Assembly: GCA_041687755.1 (NCBI GenBank)
Contig: JBDNJM010000152.1
Span: 1 to 40,191, forward strand
Origin: JBDNJM01 sp041687755
GTDB lineage: Bacteria > Planctomycetota > UBA1135 > GCA-002686595
Direction: 5' to 3'
Length of the DNA: 40,191 nucleotides
Part shown: piece by piece, positions 1 through 8,521 of the stretch
Layout of the letters: each line of letters starts with the position of its first letter
Position numbering within the stretch: the first letter of the stretch is position 1
The notes under the pieces: generated by a model
What the model was told of the DNA's origin: nothing
Database searches by the model: none
Seen by the model: only the letters and a program-made list of their open reading frames with translations
Translations under genes and position numbers: made by a program

Positions 1-105
1 GGGCGAGGCACTCCGCGGATTGCCGAACCCCCGGGGCTGAGCGGAACGCGAAGGGCCCGTGAAGTCGTTCCCCGCGCGGGTCGACTGAGCGGCCAGCCAG
101 TCAGC

Positions 106-552
106 TCAGAGTCGCCACTCAGCGACGCTGCGCGGGGTCTCGTTCAGGCGCAGGCGCACGATCCGAACGCCGCGGCCCGTGAGGTGCGGCTGGGCATCGA
201 GCTCCGCCTGGAGCACCTCCGCGAGCCACGCCGCGATTTGCTCGGCCGTCGTGTTGAACGGGACGACGTGCAGGCGGTTGCCCTCGGCCTCGAGGAACGC
301 GCGCAGGCTCGTGTCGCGCTCGCACACGAGCGTCGCGTGGTCGAGATGCTCCTGGATCCAGGTGTCGCACACGCTGGTGATCTCGCCGAAGTCCAGCACC
401 ATGCCGTGCTCGTTCAGGGCGCCGGCTTCGACGACGACCTCGGCCACGTAGCGGTGCCCGTGGAGGTGCCGGCACTTGGACGTGTAGCCATCGCCGAGGC
501 GGTGGGCCATGTCCCAGTGGAAGGTCTTGGAGGCCGTAATATGGGGGGACAT
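106..552 (-). CDS. queD: 6-carboxytetrahydropterin synthase / PTPS family protein (QueD-like)
   Basis: Enzyme of the 6-pyruvoyltetrahydropterin synthase fold, which acts on dihydroneopterin triphosphate; QueD makes the 7-deazaguanine precursor 6-carboxytetrahydropterin. The 148-residue length is usual for bacterial members. The zinc ligands are visible as His17 in DMAHRL and His31 and His33 in CRHLHGHRY, with the catalytic Cys27 in the same motif. LDFGEI near residue 53 and LDHATL near residue 70 are further family motifs. The gene is transcribed away from a PTR1/FolM-type pteridine reductase across about 170 bp. No queC, queE or queF is in the window, so a role in tetrahydromonapterin or another reduced pterin is as possible as queuosine synthesis. 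The family is certain; the exact product is inferred. Confidence 0.9.
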   Translation of the reverse strand: MSPHITASKTFHWDMAHRLGDGYTSKCRHLHGHRYVAEVVVEAGALNEHGMVLDFGEITSVCDTWIQEHLDHATLVCERDTSLRAFLEAEGNRLHVVPFNTTAEQIAAWLAEVLQAELDAQPHLTGRGVRIVRLRLNETPRSVAEWRL

Positions 553-724
553 CGAAGGGTCTTGCTCTGGAGATTGCGGGCGGGGAGGCTACCAGATGAG
601 GAGCTGGCGCCCCGCGATCCGGCCGCTCCAATGGACCGGCCCCTGCCGGGCCCCGCCGCCCGCTCCCGTCAGCAGCTCCCGCCGCCGCTCCCCACAGATG
701 TTCTCCCCACCGAGAGACCCCACC
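553..724. promoter_or_regulatory. Divergent intergenic region of the pterin gene pair
   Basis: This stretch separates the outward-facing queD-like and pteridine reductase genes and must hold both promoters. I see no convincing -35/-10 pair, operator or strong Shine-Dalgarno sequence in it. The call rests on gene orientation alone. Confidence 0.4.
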
Positions 725-1483
725 ATGAGCTCGACTGAACGACCCGCTGCCCTCGTGACCGGGGGGGCCGTGCGCCTGGGGCGGGCGATCGCCGTGGCCC
801 TGGCGGAGGCCGGCTACGACATCGCCCTGCACTACGGGCGCTCTACAGAGGCGGCGGTTGAGACCGCTGAGGCGATCCGGGAGCTGGGCGTGGAGTGCGA
901 GCCCTTCGCCCACGACCTGCGCGACGCGGAGGGGCTGGGCGGCTTCCTGGCCCGGGTGCACGAGCGCTTCCCGCGCCTTGCGGCCCTCGTAAACAGCGCC
1001 TCGGGGTACGAGTCGGGCCGCATCGCAGAGACCGACGTGGCGACCTTCGACGCGATGCTGAACGTCAACCTGCGCGCCCCGTTCTTCCTGACCCAGGCGT
1101 TCGCGGCGTCGGTGGAGCGCGGCGCGGTCGTCAACATCGTCGACAACAAGGTCGGCTTCCACCAGTTCGAGTACGCGGCCTACCTGCTGTCCAAGAAGGC
1201 GCTTGAGGCCTTCACGCCGATGGCAGCGCTCGAGTTCGCGCCGACGGTGCGCGTGAACGGTGTCGCACCGGGCGTCGTGCTGCCTGCGAGCGTGCGCAGC
1301 GAGGAGTACGTCCAGTGGCGCATCGAGGGCATCCCCCTGAAAATGCAGGGCGGCGTCGAGCACATTACCGGGGCCGTGCTGTTCTGCCTGCGCAATGCGT
1401 TCCTGACCGGTCAGGTGATCACGGTCGACGGCGGCGAGAACCTGAGCGTCGTGGGGCGCAACGCCGAGAGCTTCGGCCAGTAG
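725..1483 (+). CDS. PTR1/FolM-type pteridine reductase (SDR family)
   Basis: A 252-residue short-chain dehydrogenase. The nucleotide-binding motif is TGGAVRLG (residues 12-19) rather than TGxxxGxG, followed by LHYGRS, both as in pteridine reductase 1 and FolM. The active site is Asp140-Tyr153-Lys157, with the same spacing (13 and 4) as the Asp-Tyr-Lys triad of Leishmania PTR1; classical SDRs have Ser in place of the Asp. It probably reduces dihydropterins (dihydromonapterin, dihydrobiopterin or dihydrofolate) with NADPH. The ATG at 725 is chosen because the Rossmann motif follows it at the normal distance; the reading frame is open upstream, but that part is low-complexity. The stop is TAG. 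Divergent neighbour of the PTPS-family gene, which supports a pterin role. Confidence 0.85.
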   Translation: MSSTERPAALVTGGAVRLGRAIAVALAEAGYDIALHYGRSTEAAVETAEAIRELGVECEPFAHDLRDAEGLGGFLARVHERFPRLAALVNSASGYESGRIAETDVATFDAMLNVNLRAPFFLTQAFAASVERGAVVNIVDNKVGFHQFEYAAYLLSKKALEAFTPMAALEFAPTVRVNGVAPGVVLPASVRSEEYVQWRIEGIPLKMQGGVEHITGAVLFCLRNAFLTGQVITVDGGENLSVVGRNAESFGQ

Positions 1484-2306
1484 CGGAGCCTCGAGGCATC
1501 CGCCTCCGGCGCCTCGCACTTGGACGCGCCAGCGCCTCCTGTGGGGCACTCCTGCAGATCGGGTCCGGGGCGGCGGACTTGCGCGCCCAGCGATCTAAGC
1601 GCCATCTGGGAAGGGTTCAAGGGCACTGCGCCGAGCGAATCGCGAAGGCGCCTTGCGGCGCAGGCGGAACCGAGGTACCGAGTATGTGGTGTTGCCCGGA
1701 GTCTCGTCCCCGGCAGCGCCCCTCGCGAGACCCTTGGCTCCTTGCCCTTTTTCGTCATGCGTCACACGTCTCTTCGTTGTGCTCCTGCCCGCGCACGGCA
1801 TGCGGTTCTTGCCGCACTTGCCTCGGTCGTGCCGGGGCTTGTCTTCGCCCAAGCGCCCGCAGAGAAGGTCGCCCTGGTCACAGACGCCTCTCCGCTTTCC
1901 AGTTCGAGGGCCGTGGTGTCGATCCCGGCCCAGGGGACGGATCCCGATTTGATTCTTGCCGGTTGCGGCGGAGGCCTTTCAGTCTTGCAGGCTTCCGGTG
2001 CGCTCGGGAGCGAGGGAGACCTCAGTCCCTTCGGTCCGCCCGCGACCTCACGACTCGACCTCGGTGGATTCGTCCGTGATCTCGCCCGGGTCGGCGACGA
2101 CGTGTATGCCGCCGTGAATCGATCAGGTGTCGTCCGGCTGGTTCGCTCGGGCAACACCTGGAGCGAGGACTTCCGCTTCGCCCTCCCCGCGAATGGCCCT
2201 GACGACGCTGAGCAGGCCTTCCGACTCGTCGTGTGGCCCTACACCGTCTCGACTCCCGGGGGCACGGAGACCGGAGTTCGGATCGTCGTCGGCACGAACG
2301 ACGAGC

Positions 2307-2317
2307 GGGGGGGGGGG
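2307..2317 (+). repeat. Homopolymeric G11 tract inside a coding region
   Basis: Eleven consecutive G bases, the longest homopolymer I found in the window; other G runs reach 8-9. It sits at the frame break of the secreted propeller gene. Ten G would restore the full frame. Confidence 0.95.
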
Positions 2318-2853
2318 CAAGCTGTACCTGCTGGATCCTGACGCAGCGTCTCCCGTCCTCGATTCCGTAGCCGCGCCGGGCGAGGTCTGGTCTCTCGCCG
2401 CCGGTGAGGAGTTGGTCGCCGGAAAGTTCACGGTGCTCGTCGGAACCGCCTGCGCCGGCGTTCATCGCTACGACCTCGACCTGAACGCGGCGGCCTTCCC
2501 GGCGCCGAGCACTCCCAGCCCGACGCCTCTGCTGGGCAAATTCGTGCGCGCGATCGAGATCGAGGATCGCGCGGGCCCTTCCGATCGGGTGTTCTTCGCC
2601 CTGAATGCGGACGGCCTCGGAATGTACGAGTTCGACGCGACCTCGTTCACGGCGCTCGTGCCGGAGTTCCGGCCTGACCTGAACGGAAACGGCATTCCGG
2701 ACGTTCAGCTCTGGAACAGCCTGAGCTTCGATGATTCCTCCAAGCGCCTTATCGCCGGCCTCGGGCCCGCATTCGCAGTGGAGAAGCAGTTCGGGTCGCC
2801 GTCCCGCGAACCCCTCTCTTGCATCGCGCCGGATCCAAAGCCGGAAGATGGAG

Positions 2854-2893
2854 GCGTCGCCGCATTCAGCGTCGCCGCATTCAGCGTCGCCGC
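2854..2893 (+). repeat. In-frame 15-bp tandem repeat (about 2.7 copies)
   Basis: The unit gcgtcgccgcattca is present at 2854-2868 and 2869-2883, and its first ten bases recur at 2884-2893. It encodes AFSVA repeats in the secreted propeller protein. Copy-number change would keep the frame. Confidence 0.9.
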
Positions 2894-4275
2894 TAACTCA
2901 TTCCTACTCGAGGCGAGCAACACGGTATTTGGTGGAGTGACTGATCGGAAGCAGCCAACTGCTGCATTGCAGTTCCGACCTGTATCTGCGACCGAGTACT
3001 ACATCGATGCCGCTGCGGGCGGTGATGGGGTCTGGTCCTACCACGCGACCGCGGACGTTCTTGGGGCATGGAGCATCGTTCGCGCCGGGATCGGACACGA
3101 ACTCAATCAGTCCGTCAGCCTCACGACGACAGACGAGGTCCTCTTCCTCGACGATCACCTTTACGTATCGAACGAAGATGCTCTGAGTTCCTACGACCGA
3201 ACGGGCCCAACGCCTGCCTCGATGCTGCTGCCGGGGTCGATCCTGAAGGAGGAGTCCACAAACACCTTGACCGGCTTCAGCGGCCCTGAGGCGCGCCTGT
3301 ACTCGAGCGGATTCGGAGCCCTCAGGGTCTACGACCTCGACCCGAGCGCCGCCGTTCCGGTTCCCGGACCGGTGCCTATCGAGCTGGACGGTGGCGGGCG
3401 GGCGTTCGCCACCCGAGCCAACCTCGGGGCTCCGCTCCTGCACAATCCCGTGACCGGGGTTACGGGACCGCGCTGGCTGGCCCGGGTGTTCTACACGTTG
3501 GAGAACTCGATGGGAGCCTCCCTGGGAACGGGGGGGATCCGGGTGATCCACGTCGGTACCGCCACGAACGGGGACGACCCCCAGGTCCAGACCGTGACCG
3601 AGTGGTTGCACCGCGGTCCGTGGCCCGGCACGAGTCAGTTGCTCCCGAACGCGTCGCCTCGGGATGTCGCCTTCAGCGGTGTCGGCAACGGTCAGTACTG
3701 GTACGTGAGCTATGGTCCGCAACCTGCGACGGTCATTCCTGGCACAGGCGGGACCGGGTTCTATCCGGCCGAGACGGGGATAGGTCTCCTGACCCTGCAG
3801 GTGAATGCCAACCCGGGGCGGCCGGTGTCGCTGCAGGTGGTCGATCGCGAACACATCGTGACCTCCGTCGACGACACGGACCCCTGGCGAGTCACCTACG
3901 ATCCGGTCCGGCAAGCGGTCTACGTGGCTTGCTCGAGCCAGGGCTTCGCGGTCTTCGACGCCTCGAACCGTGCCGATCCGTCCCTCATCTACCACCGAGA
4001 CCTGTTCTCCGCCCCGGGTGAGGTCGCGACGGCGTATCAGATCCAGCGGGGGCCCGGTGATCAGCTGGTGATCTCCTACCTCGATCGTGGGTTGCTCGTG
4101 ATCGACGACTGGGACGATCCCCAGTCCAGCTCGACCCTCTACTCCACGCGGTTCCAGGCCATCGGTCTGGTCCCCGACACGAGCGATCCCTCGGGCACGT
4201 CCTTCTTCGTCGCCGATGGCCGAGCTGGGGCCTTGCGCGTCACGTTGCCCTGATGGGGCTCCGCCACACCTACTC

Positions 4276-6036
4276 ATGAACATCACGAGACTTCGTCTAG
4301 TGCCCATACTTGCTGTCCTCGTCGCAGTGGTCAGTATCGCGGCACAGGCGGCGGGACAGGACTCCTACTACGTGCAGCATGAGACGGTCCCGCAGGGCGT
4401 CGCAGGGCAAAACGTCGCAGCTCTCGACGATATCGACGGAGACGGAATCCAGGACTACGCCTACACGATGAGGGCGGACAATCTCGACGTGAGGGCGGTT
4501 TCAGGTGCGACGGCATTCCCGCTCTGGAAGGCCTTAATCGACGACAGGTTCCCTTTTCCGTTCCTGACGCCAGGGACCCTTGTGAGCTGCGGCGACTTGG
4601 ATCAAGACGGGTTCTCCGATCTACTTGTCGGAGAGGGGAACACGAACTTCACCGGGGCCGTCGCCGCACTTTCAGGCCTCACGGGAGACGTCCTGTGGAT
4701 CGTTTACGGTGATTCGTTCGAGTTCTTCGGATGGTCCATCGCGGCCATGGACGATATCGATGGCGACGGAATCGATGATTGGGTCACGGGTGGACCCAAG
4801 GCGGACGGCGTCCTTCAGGGGCAGATCGGAAGGGTGTCGATGCGTAGCGGCGCCGATGGCACAGAAATCTATCAGGTTCTTGGTCCTGAACTGAAGAGCC
4901 CGGCCGAGGGTGGAACAGAGTTTGGTCGGTACGTGGGCAACATCGGTGATCAAGACGGGGACCAGATCGATGACTTCGTGGCGATCGGATTCAAGTCGTC
5001 CTCATCGACGACTGGGGAGGAACTGCCACTCTCCGCGGGGATCTTTTCGGGTGTCGATGGGCTCAAGCTCGGGGAGGCTGAAAAGCCGGTTGGAGCGACA
5101 GGGCCAGCTCGTGAGCCGGTCGACCTAGGGGATCTCGATGGCGACGGTCTCTCTGAGTTCGCGGTCACCTTCGGCGGTCCAGCGGATGGCCCAACACCCT
5201 TCAGCGGATTTGTCTCCATTTATCGTGGGGGGGATTTCAATGTGCTGAGGGTCCTGGAAGGCGAGTACGCCTACGAGCGGATCGGTTCGAGGATGGTTGT
5301 TCCCGGAGACCTCGATGGGGACCAGATCGACGACCTGGTTGTCTCCTCGGGTTTCGGCGTCCAAACGCAGCCCCCGCTGTGGGCGGTGCTGCGGGCGTAC
5401 TCCGGGGCGGACTTCGAGCCGTTGTTTACGCGCATTCCTTTGGCGCCGGAGGGTGTGAACCCCGCGGGTTACGGCTCCGACCTCGCCGCGATTGGGGACT
5501 TGACCGGGGATGGCCTGGACGAGGTCCTCGTTGGCGTCGGAACGCTGACAATTATTGTGGACGGCGAACCCTCCTTCAACGCGGTCGGCGGCGTCGAGAT
5601 CCTATCGCCCGTCGACCTGGAGCTGACCGTCAGCCGGCCTCTCATCCCGACGAAGTTCGGGGCGTCGCAGGCGCTCTCGCTGGACTTCGGACCGGACTCG
5701 GCGGGGCGGCCCTACCTAATGCTGCAGAGCCTGGCGGGCACGGAAGTGGTCCTGCTGCTCGACGGTCTCCCGCTGCCGCTGACCCCTGATGCGGCGACGC
5801 TTCTGGGCCTGGAAGGGAAGGGTCTCGCACAGCCGTTCACGGGGACGTTGGACGTAGAGGGCAAGGCGACGGCTGTTGCGCCGGTGCCGCGCTGGAGGCG
5901 GGAGGAGCAGAAGGCCGTGATCGGTACGACGATCTGGCACGTTGCGCTCGCGATCGATCCGGCCGGATTCGTGGCGGAGATCTCCAATGCGAGCCCGATG
6001 ACCTTTAAGCCTCCGGGTCCCGTCTATATGCAGTGA
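4276..6036 (+). CDS. Secreted FG-GAP (integrin-alpha-like) beta-propeller protein
   Basis: A 586-residue exported protein with a signal peptide ending near AQAAGQ (residues 1-28). Seven calcium-loop motifs of the FG-GAP type occur at about residues 53 (DIDGDGIQD), 107 (DLDQDGFSD), 161 (DIDGDGIDD), 225 (DQDGDQIDD), 286 (DLDGDGLSE), 345 (DLDGDQIDD) and 408 (DLTGDGLDE). Their spacing of about 50-65 residues fits one seven-bladed, calcium-binding propeller. The last 140 residues form a separate beta-rich domain (PLPLTPDAA, LDVEGKATA, EISNAS) that I associate with secreted FG-GAP proteins of planctomycetes; that link is from memory. ATG 4276 is preferred over the upstream in-frame ATG at 4216 because the signal peptide starts there. 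It probably acts at the cell surface in adhesion or binding; the ligand is unknown. Confidence 0.85.
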   Translation: MNITRLRLVPILAVLVAVVSIAAQAAGQDSYYVQHETVPQGVAGQNVAALDDIDGDGIQDYAYTMRADNLDVRAVSGATAFPLWKALIDDRFPFPFLTPGTLVSCGDLDQDGFSDLLVGEGNTNFTGAVAALSGLTGDVLWIVYGDSFEFFGWSIAAMDDIDGDGIDDWVTGGPKADGVLQGQIGRVSMRSGADGTEIYQVLGPELKSPAEGGTEFGRYVGNIGDQDGDQIDDFVAIGFKSSSSTTGEELPLSAGIFSGVDGLKLGEAEKPVGATGPAREPVDLGDLDGDGLSEFAVTFGGPADGPTPFSGFVSIYRGGDFNVLRVLEGEYAYERIGSRMVVPGDLDGDQIDDLVVSSGFGVQTQPPLWAVLRAYSGADFEPLFTRIPLAPEGVNPAGYGSDLAAIGDLTGDGLDEVLVGVGTLTIIVDGEPSFNAVGGVEILSPVDLELTVSRPLIPTKFGASQALSLDFGPDSAGRPYLMLQSLAGTEVVLLLDGLPLPLTPDAATLLGLEGKGLAQPFTGTLDVEGKATAVAPVPRWRREEQKAVIGTTIWHVALAIDPAGFVAEISNASPMTFKPPGPVYMQ

Positions 6037-6092
6037 GCAGGGCGAGGCGAGGCCGACCTCGATGGCGGGTCTCGTCCAGCGGCGCATGGAGT

Positions 6093-6135
6093 CGGTGTGT
6101 CGCACGGACAACGCCGTTCCTCGCGCAACACACCG
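6093..6135. terminator. Possible terminator hairpin between convergent genes
   Basis: The 8-bp stem cggtgtgt (6093-6100) pairs with acacaccg (6128-6135) and encloses a smaller acgg/ccgt stem. It lies between the FG-GAP gene and the convergent SDR gene. No T-run follows, so intrinsic termination is only a guess. Confidence 0.3.
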
Positions 6136-6152
6136 TTGGGGATCGGCCGGCG

Positions 6153-6848
6153 TTACTTGCCCGGCACGATCAAGTCGTTGGGCGAGCTCTTGTCGGCCCA
6201 GGCCTGGTAAACCGCTTCCGCGACGGCCTCCGGCTCGATCATGCTCGAGCGGTCCCACTCGCCGTCGACGTCGTCGTAGATATTCGTGTTGGTCGGCGGC
6301 GGGTAGACGGTCGTGACCCGGATGTCTTCGCCCTTGATGTCTTCGCGCAGGGCGTCGGAGAAGCCGCGCAGGCCTTCCTTGCTCGCCTGGAACGCGATCT
6401 GTCCGGCGCGGCCCTCGCGGCTTGAGTGGCCGGCGATGTTGAGCACGTGCGGGGCGTCGGACTCGGTCAGGTAGTCGAGGCTCTCAAGGGTCACGAGGAA
6501 CGCGCCGTTGAGGTTGACCTCAATTTGGTTGGCCCAGTCGGCGGGACGCATCTTGTCGAGGGACTTGACCGCGAAAGCGCCCGCGTTGTTCACGAGCACG
6601 TCGATCTTGCCGCCGAGGAAGTCCTTCGCGCGCCAGACGGCGGCCTCGACGGAGCCGTGGTCCACAACGTTCATGTTGGCCGCGAGGGCTGTGCCGCCCG
6701 CAGCCTCGATCTCCCTGACGACGACGTCGAGCTGGTCGCTCGAGCGTGCGGCCACGACGACCTTGGAGCCTTCTTGGGCGAAGCGAAGGGCAATCGCGCG
6801 GCCGATGCCGCGGCTGCCGCCGGTGACGAGGACGCCGGGGGCGCTCAT
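6153..6848 (-). CDS. Short-chain dehydrogenase-like protein with altered active site
   Basis: A 231-residue SDR-fold protein. The cofactor motif TGGSRGIG (residues 9-16) and the NNAG motif (87-90) are intact. At the usual catalytic positions, however, Phe153 replaces Tyr in the YxxxK motif (FQASK, Lys157 kept) and Gly140 stands where Ser is expected, 13 residues earlier. It may therefore bind NAD(P) without normal reductase activity, or use another residue. The ATG at 6848 is chosen because the Rossmann motif starts eight residues later; the upstream extension to 7064 is low-complexity. An 8-G run lies just upstream of the start. The stop is TAA. It is convergent with the FG-GAP gene. The substrate cannot be predicted. 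Confidence 0.8.
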   Translation of the reverse strand: MSAPGVLVTGGSRGIGRAIALRFAQEGSKVVVAARSSDQLDVVVREIEAAGGTALAANMNVVDHGSVEAAVWRAKDFLGGKIDVLVNNAGAFAVKSLDKMRPADWANQIEVNLNGAFLVTLESLDYLTESDAPHVLNIAGHSSREGRAGQIAFQASKEGLRGFSDALREDIKGEDIRVTTVYPPPTNTNIYDDVDGEWDRSSMIEPEAVAEAVYQAWADKSSPNDLIVPGK

Positions 6849-7007
6849 GGGGAGGGGGGGGCTAGGACTGGAGCGGGGCGCTGGCCGGTGGCCGAGCGCG
6901 GGAAGTGGCGCTGAGTCTAGCCTCCCTCCCACGGCTTGGCCGCCCACTGCCTGTTTCGATCCTGCCGGTCGCCCGGTGGCGGTCCCGTCGCGGGCAGTCG
7001 GAATTGC

Positions 7008-7034
7008 GGAAGCCGGGTCGATGACCCGGCTTCC
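7008..7034. repeat. Perfect 12-bp hairpin of a GGAAGCCGGG-type repeat
   Basis: The arms ggaagccgggtc (7008-7019) and gacccggcttcc (7023-7034) are perfect inverted repeats around a 3-nt gat loop. A related hairpin lies at 26931-26957. It sits downstream of a minus-strand secreted-protein gene's stop and upstream of the SDR start, so it could be a dispersed palindromic repeat. Confidence 0.6.
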
Positions 7035-7119
7035 TACCCCTCGCTCCGGTGGCGGCCGATCCATCCGCCGGGGCCCCCCCGACTCAGGCGGGGCGCATGA
7101 GGGCCCGCCTCTTCGCCGA

Positions 7120-7899
7120 CTACAGCGAGAGGAGGCTGGTACTGGCCTGGATCGGCACCAGGTTCGCGCAGATGGGAGACCCGGGCAGGCTGGTGGAGAG
7201 ATCGCCGACGGAGAACGGGGGCTTCCCGGGGCAGCCCCAGTAAATGTCGGTCTCGGTCTTGACCAGTTCCCAGCTCAGCGCGGCATTGGTGGGCTCGTCA
7301 AAGCTCATCTGCTCGCAGGCCTCGGACTCAGCCGGGCCGCAGTTCCCGGTCGAGACCCAGCGCTCGTAGTGCCGGCGTTGCTTCCGGACGAACGTGTTGG
7401 TGATCGTCGTGATCACTGCGCCTTCCGATCCGCTCGGGCAGGCTTCGAAGGTCTCCTTGACCTCGGTTTTCTCAACATCCAGGTACTTGAAGTACTCCCC
7501 ACTCTTGGTGAGCGCGCAACAGTCCTCGGGGCAGACGTCGCCGTAGTACACGGTGTAGCGATAAAGGGCCTCCTTGGGCATCAGCTCTTCGGAGACATCG
7601 CCATCGCAGACAATGTTGGGGTTGGACGCAGCCTCGTGAATCGTTGTCCGCTTCGTACGTTGACGGCTCACTTCGTGGACTTCTTCGTAGGCGGTCCCGG
7701 TTTGAGTCGAACTCCCTCCGCAGAACAGCGGCACCTCCCTCAAGAGAATCCTGTCGTCGCTGAACGCGTCATCGCCGTGGAAGTACTCAATCGTGACGAC
7801 GCCAGTCGGTTTGCAGACCTCATCCGGTTTTACTTCCTGTGGCGTAGAAGCCATGGATGCGACGAGAGCGAAGAAAGAAGAGAGAATCGAGGAGAGCAT
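7120..7899 (-). CDS. Unassigned secreted Cys-rich protein, paralog A
   Basis: I do not recognise the family. The 259-residue product starts at ATG 7899 with a short signal-like segment (MLSSILSSFFALVASMAS). It is a clear paralog of the product of 8522-9295. They share CKPTGVVT near the N-terminus, paired cysteines (CPEDCCALTKSGE), a Thr-rich strand before a basic stretch (TTITNTFVRKQR), the block CEQMSFDEP...WELVKT and a terminal QASTSLLSL matching EASTGILSL. About ten cysteines suggest a disulfide-stabilised exported protein. The upstream in-frame ATG at 7932 would put a Pro-rich stretch before the signal, so 7899 is preferred. The stop is TAG. A decayed third copy lies between the two genes. 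Confidence 0.7.
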   Translation of the reverse strand: MLSSILSSFFALVASMASTPQEVKPDEVCKPTGVVTIEYFHGDDAFSDDRILLREVPLFCGGSSTQTGTAYEEVHEVSRQRTKRTTIHEAASNPNIVCDGDVSEELMPKEALYRYTVYYGDVCPEDCCALTKSGEYFKYLDVEKTEVKETFEACPSGSEGAVITTITNTFVRKQRRHYERWVSTGNCGPAESEACEQMSFDEPTNAALSWELVKTETDIYWGCPGKPPFSVGDLSTSLPGSPICANLVPIQASTSLLSL

Positions 7900-8159
7900 T
7901 GTGTGAGGGGTTGGGTTGGGCGGATTGCGCAAGCAAAGGTGGGCAGAGACGCGGCGGGCTCTCCAGAAGGAGTCGTGTCGGGACAGCCTCGACGGTTCGC
8001 CAAAAGCCTCCGAATTGGGGGCCTTTCGGGCCGCGAGCGGGATCGCTCTCCGGCCAGGAGGAGCACGGGAGGGCGCCCGAGTTGCCGGCCCTCAAACTGG
8101 GCTGGAGACTCGCGCAGAAGGGGCCGGTCCTGCCGTTGGTCGGCGGCCCGACTTCGAAG

Positions 8160-8460
8160 CAAGAAGAGCCCCGTTCTGGCTCTGGCGGCAGTCGGGAGGT
8201 GCCGACCGCAGTCGCGGGCCAAGTCACCGAAAGCAGAGTGTCAGCCGCAATCGGGGGGCAGTCCTCAACGGTCTCGACCTCGGTCTTGACCGGTCCCCAG
8301 GTCATGTCGGTGCAGGGCGACCAAGTGTGCGAGTCCCCGCGTACAGCGGTGAGGTCCTAGTCGCAGTGTCCGATGGCTCCATCCAGCGGGATCTTCCAGA
8401 GTTGCTTCCCGGCGTAGGTCGAGGTCTTTCTCGACCCTGCCACGACCCTGGGGGCGGGTC
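8160..8460 (-). pseudogene. Relic of a third copy of the secreted Cys-rich family
   Basis: The minus strand encodes STYAGKQLW, then an in-frame TAG (HCD*DLTAVRG), then MTWGPVKTEVETVEDCPP and LLSVTWPATAVGTS. These align with STYAEKQLW, WELVKTVVEVDEDCP and LLSLTWPATAVGTS of the intact gene at 8522-9295. Compared with that gene, the relic has lost about 30 bp before the tryptophan codon and about 8 bp before STYA, which shifts the frame. The N-terminal two-thirds is absent and the terminal ILSL is degraded (RLPPEPERGSS). It is a truncated tandem duplicate. Confidence 0.8.
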
Positions 8461-8521
8461 TCTCCGGGCCGCACGATCCGCGGGGATTTCTTCCGCGGCC
8501 GGGCTCGCCCCTCGTTGGTTC

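Larger units (their letters stand above)
1757..4253 (+). pseudogene. Secreted propeller-like protein, frame broken at an 11-G tract
   Basis: The gene starts at ATG 1757 with a signal peptide (MRHTSLRC, hydrophobic core, cleavage near VFAQ). The first frame stays open to 2341 and ends soon after NDERGGG. The rest lies in the next frame, from about 2307 to the TGA at 4253, starting GGGGKLYLLDPD. The switch is exactly in the run of 11 G at 2307-2317. Removing one G gives one continuous reading frame of 831 residues joining NDERGGG to KLYLLDPD. The product has repeated segments typical of propellers (for example FAVFDASNRADPSLIYHRD) and one calcium-loop-like DLNGNGIPD. No enzyme motif is seen. 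A phase-variable gene, a real frameshift or a homopolymer sequencing error would all look like this. The neighbour 22 bp downstream is a secreted FG-GAP protein, probably co-transcribed. Confidence 0.75.

Noticed and set aside
119..1549. Minus-strand open frame of 476 codons over the pterin genes
   Set aside because: Arg/His/Gly-rich shadow of real genes in a G+C-rich genome; no domain, and it overlaps two well-supported genes.
2904..4307. Minus-strand open frame of 467 codons opposite the propeller gene
   Set aside because: Overlaps the supported secreted protein, and its translation is Arg/Gly/Asp-rich without motifs.
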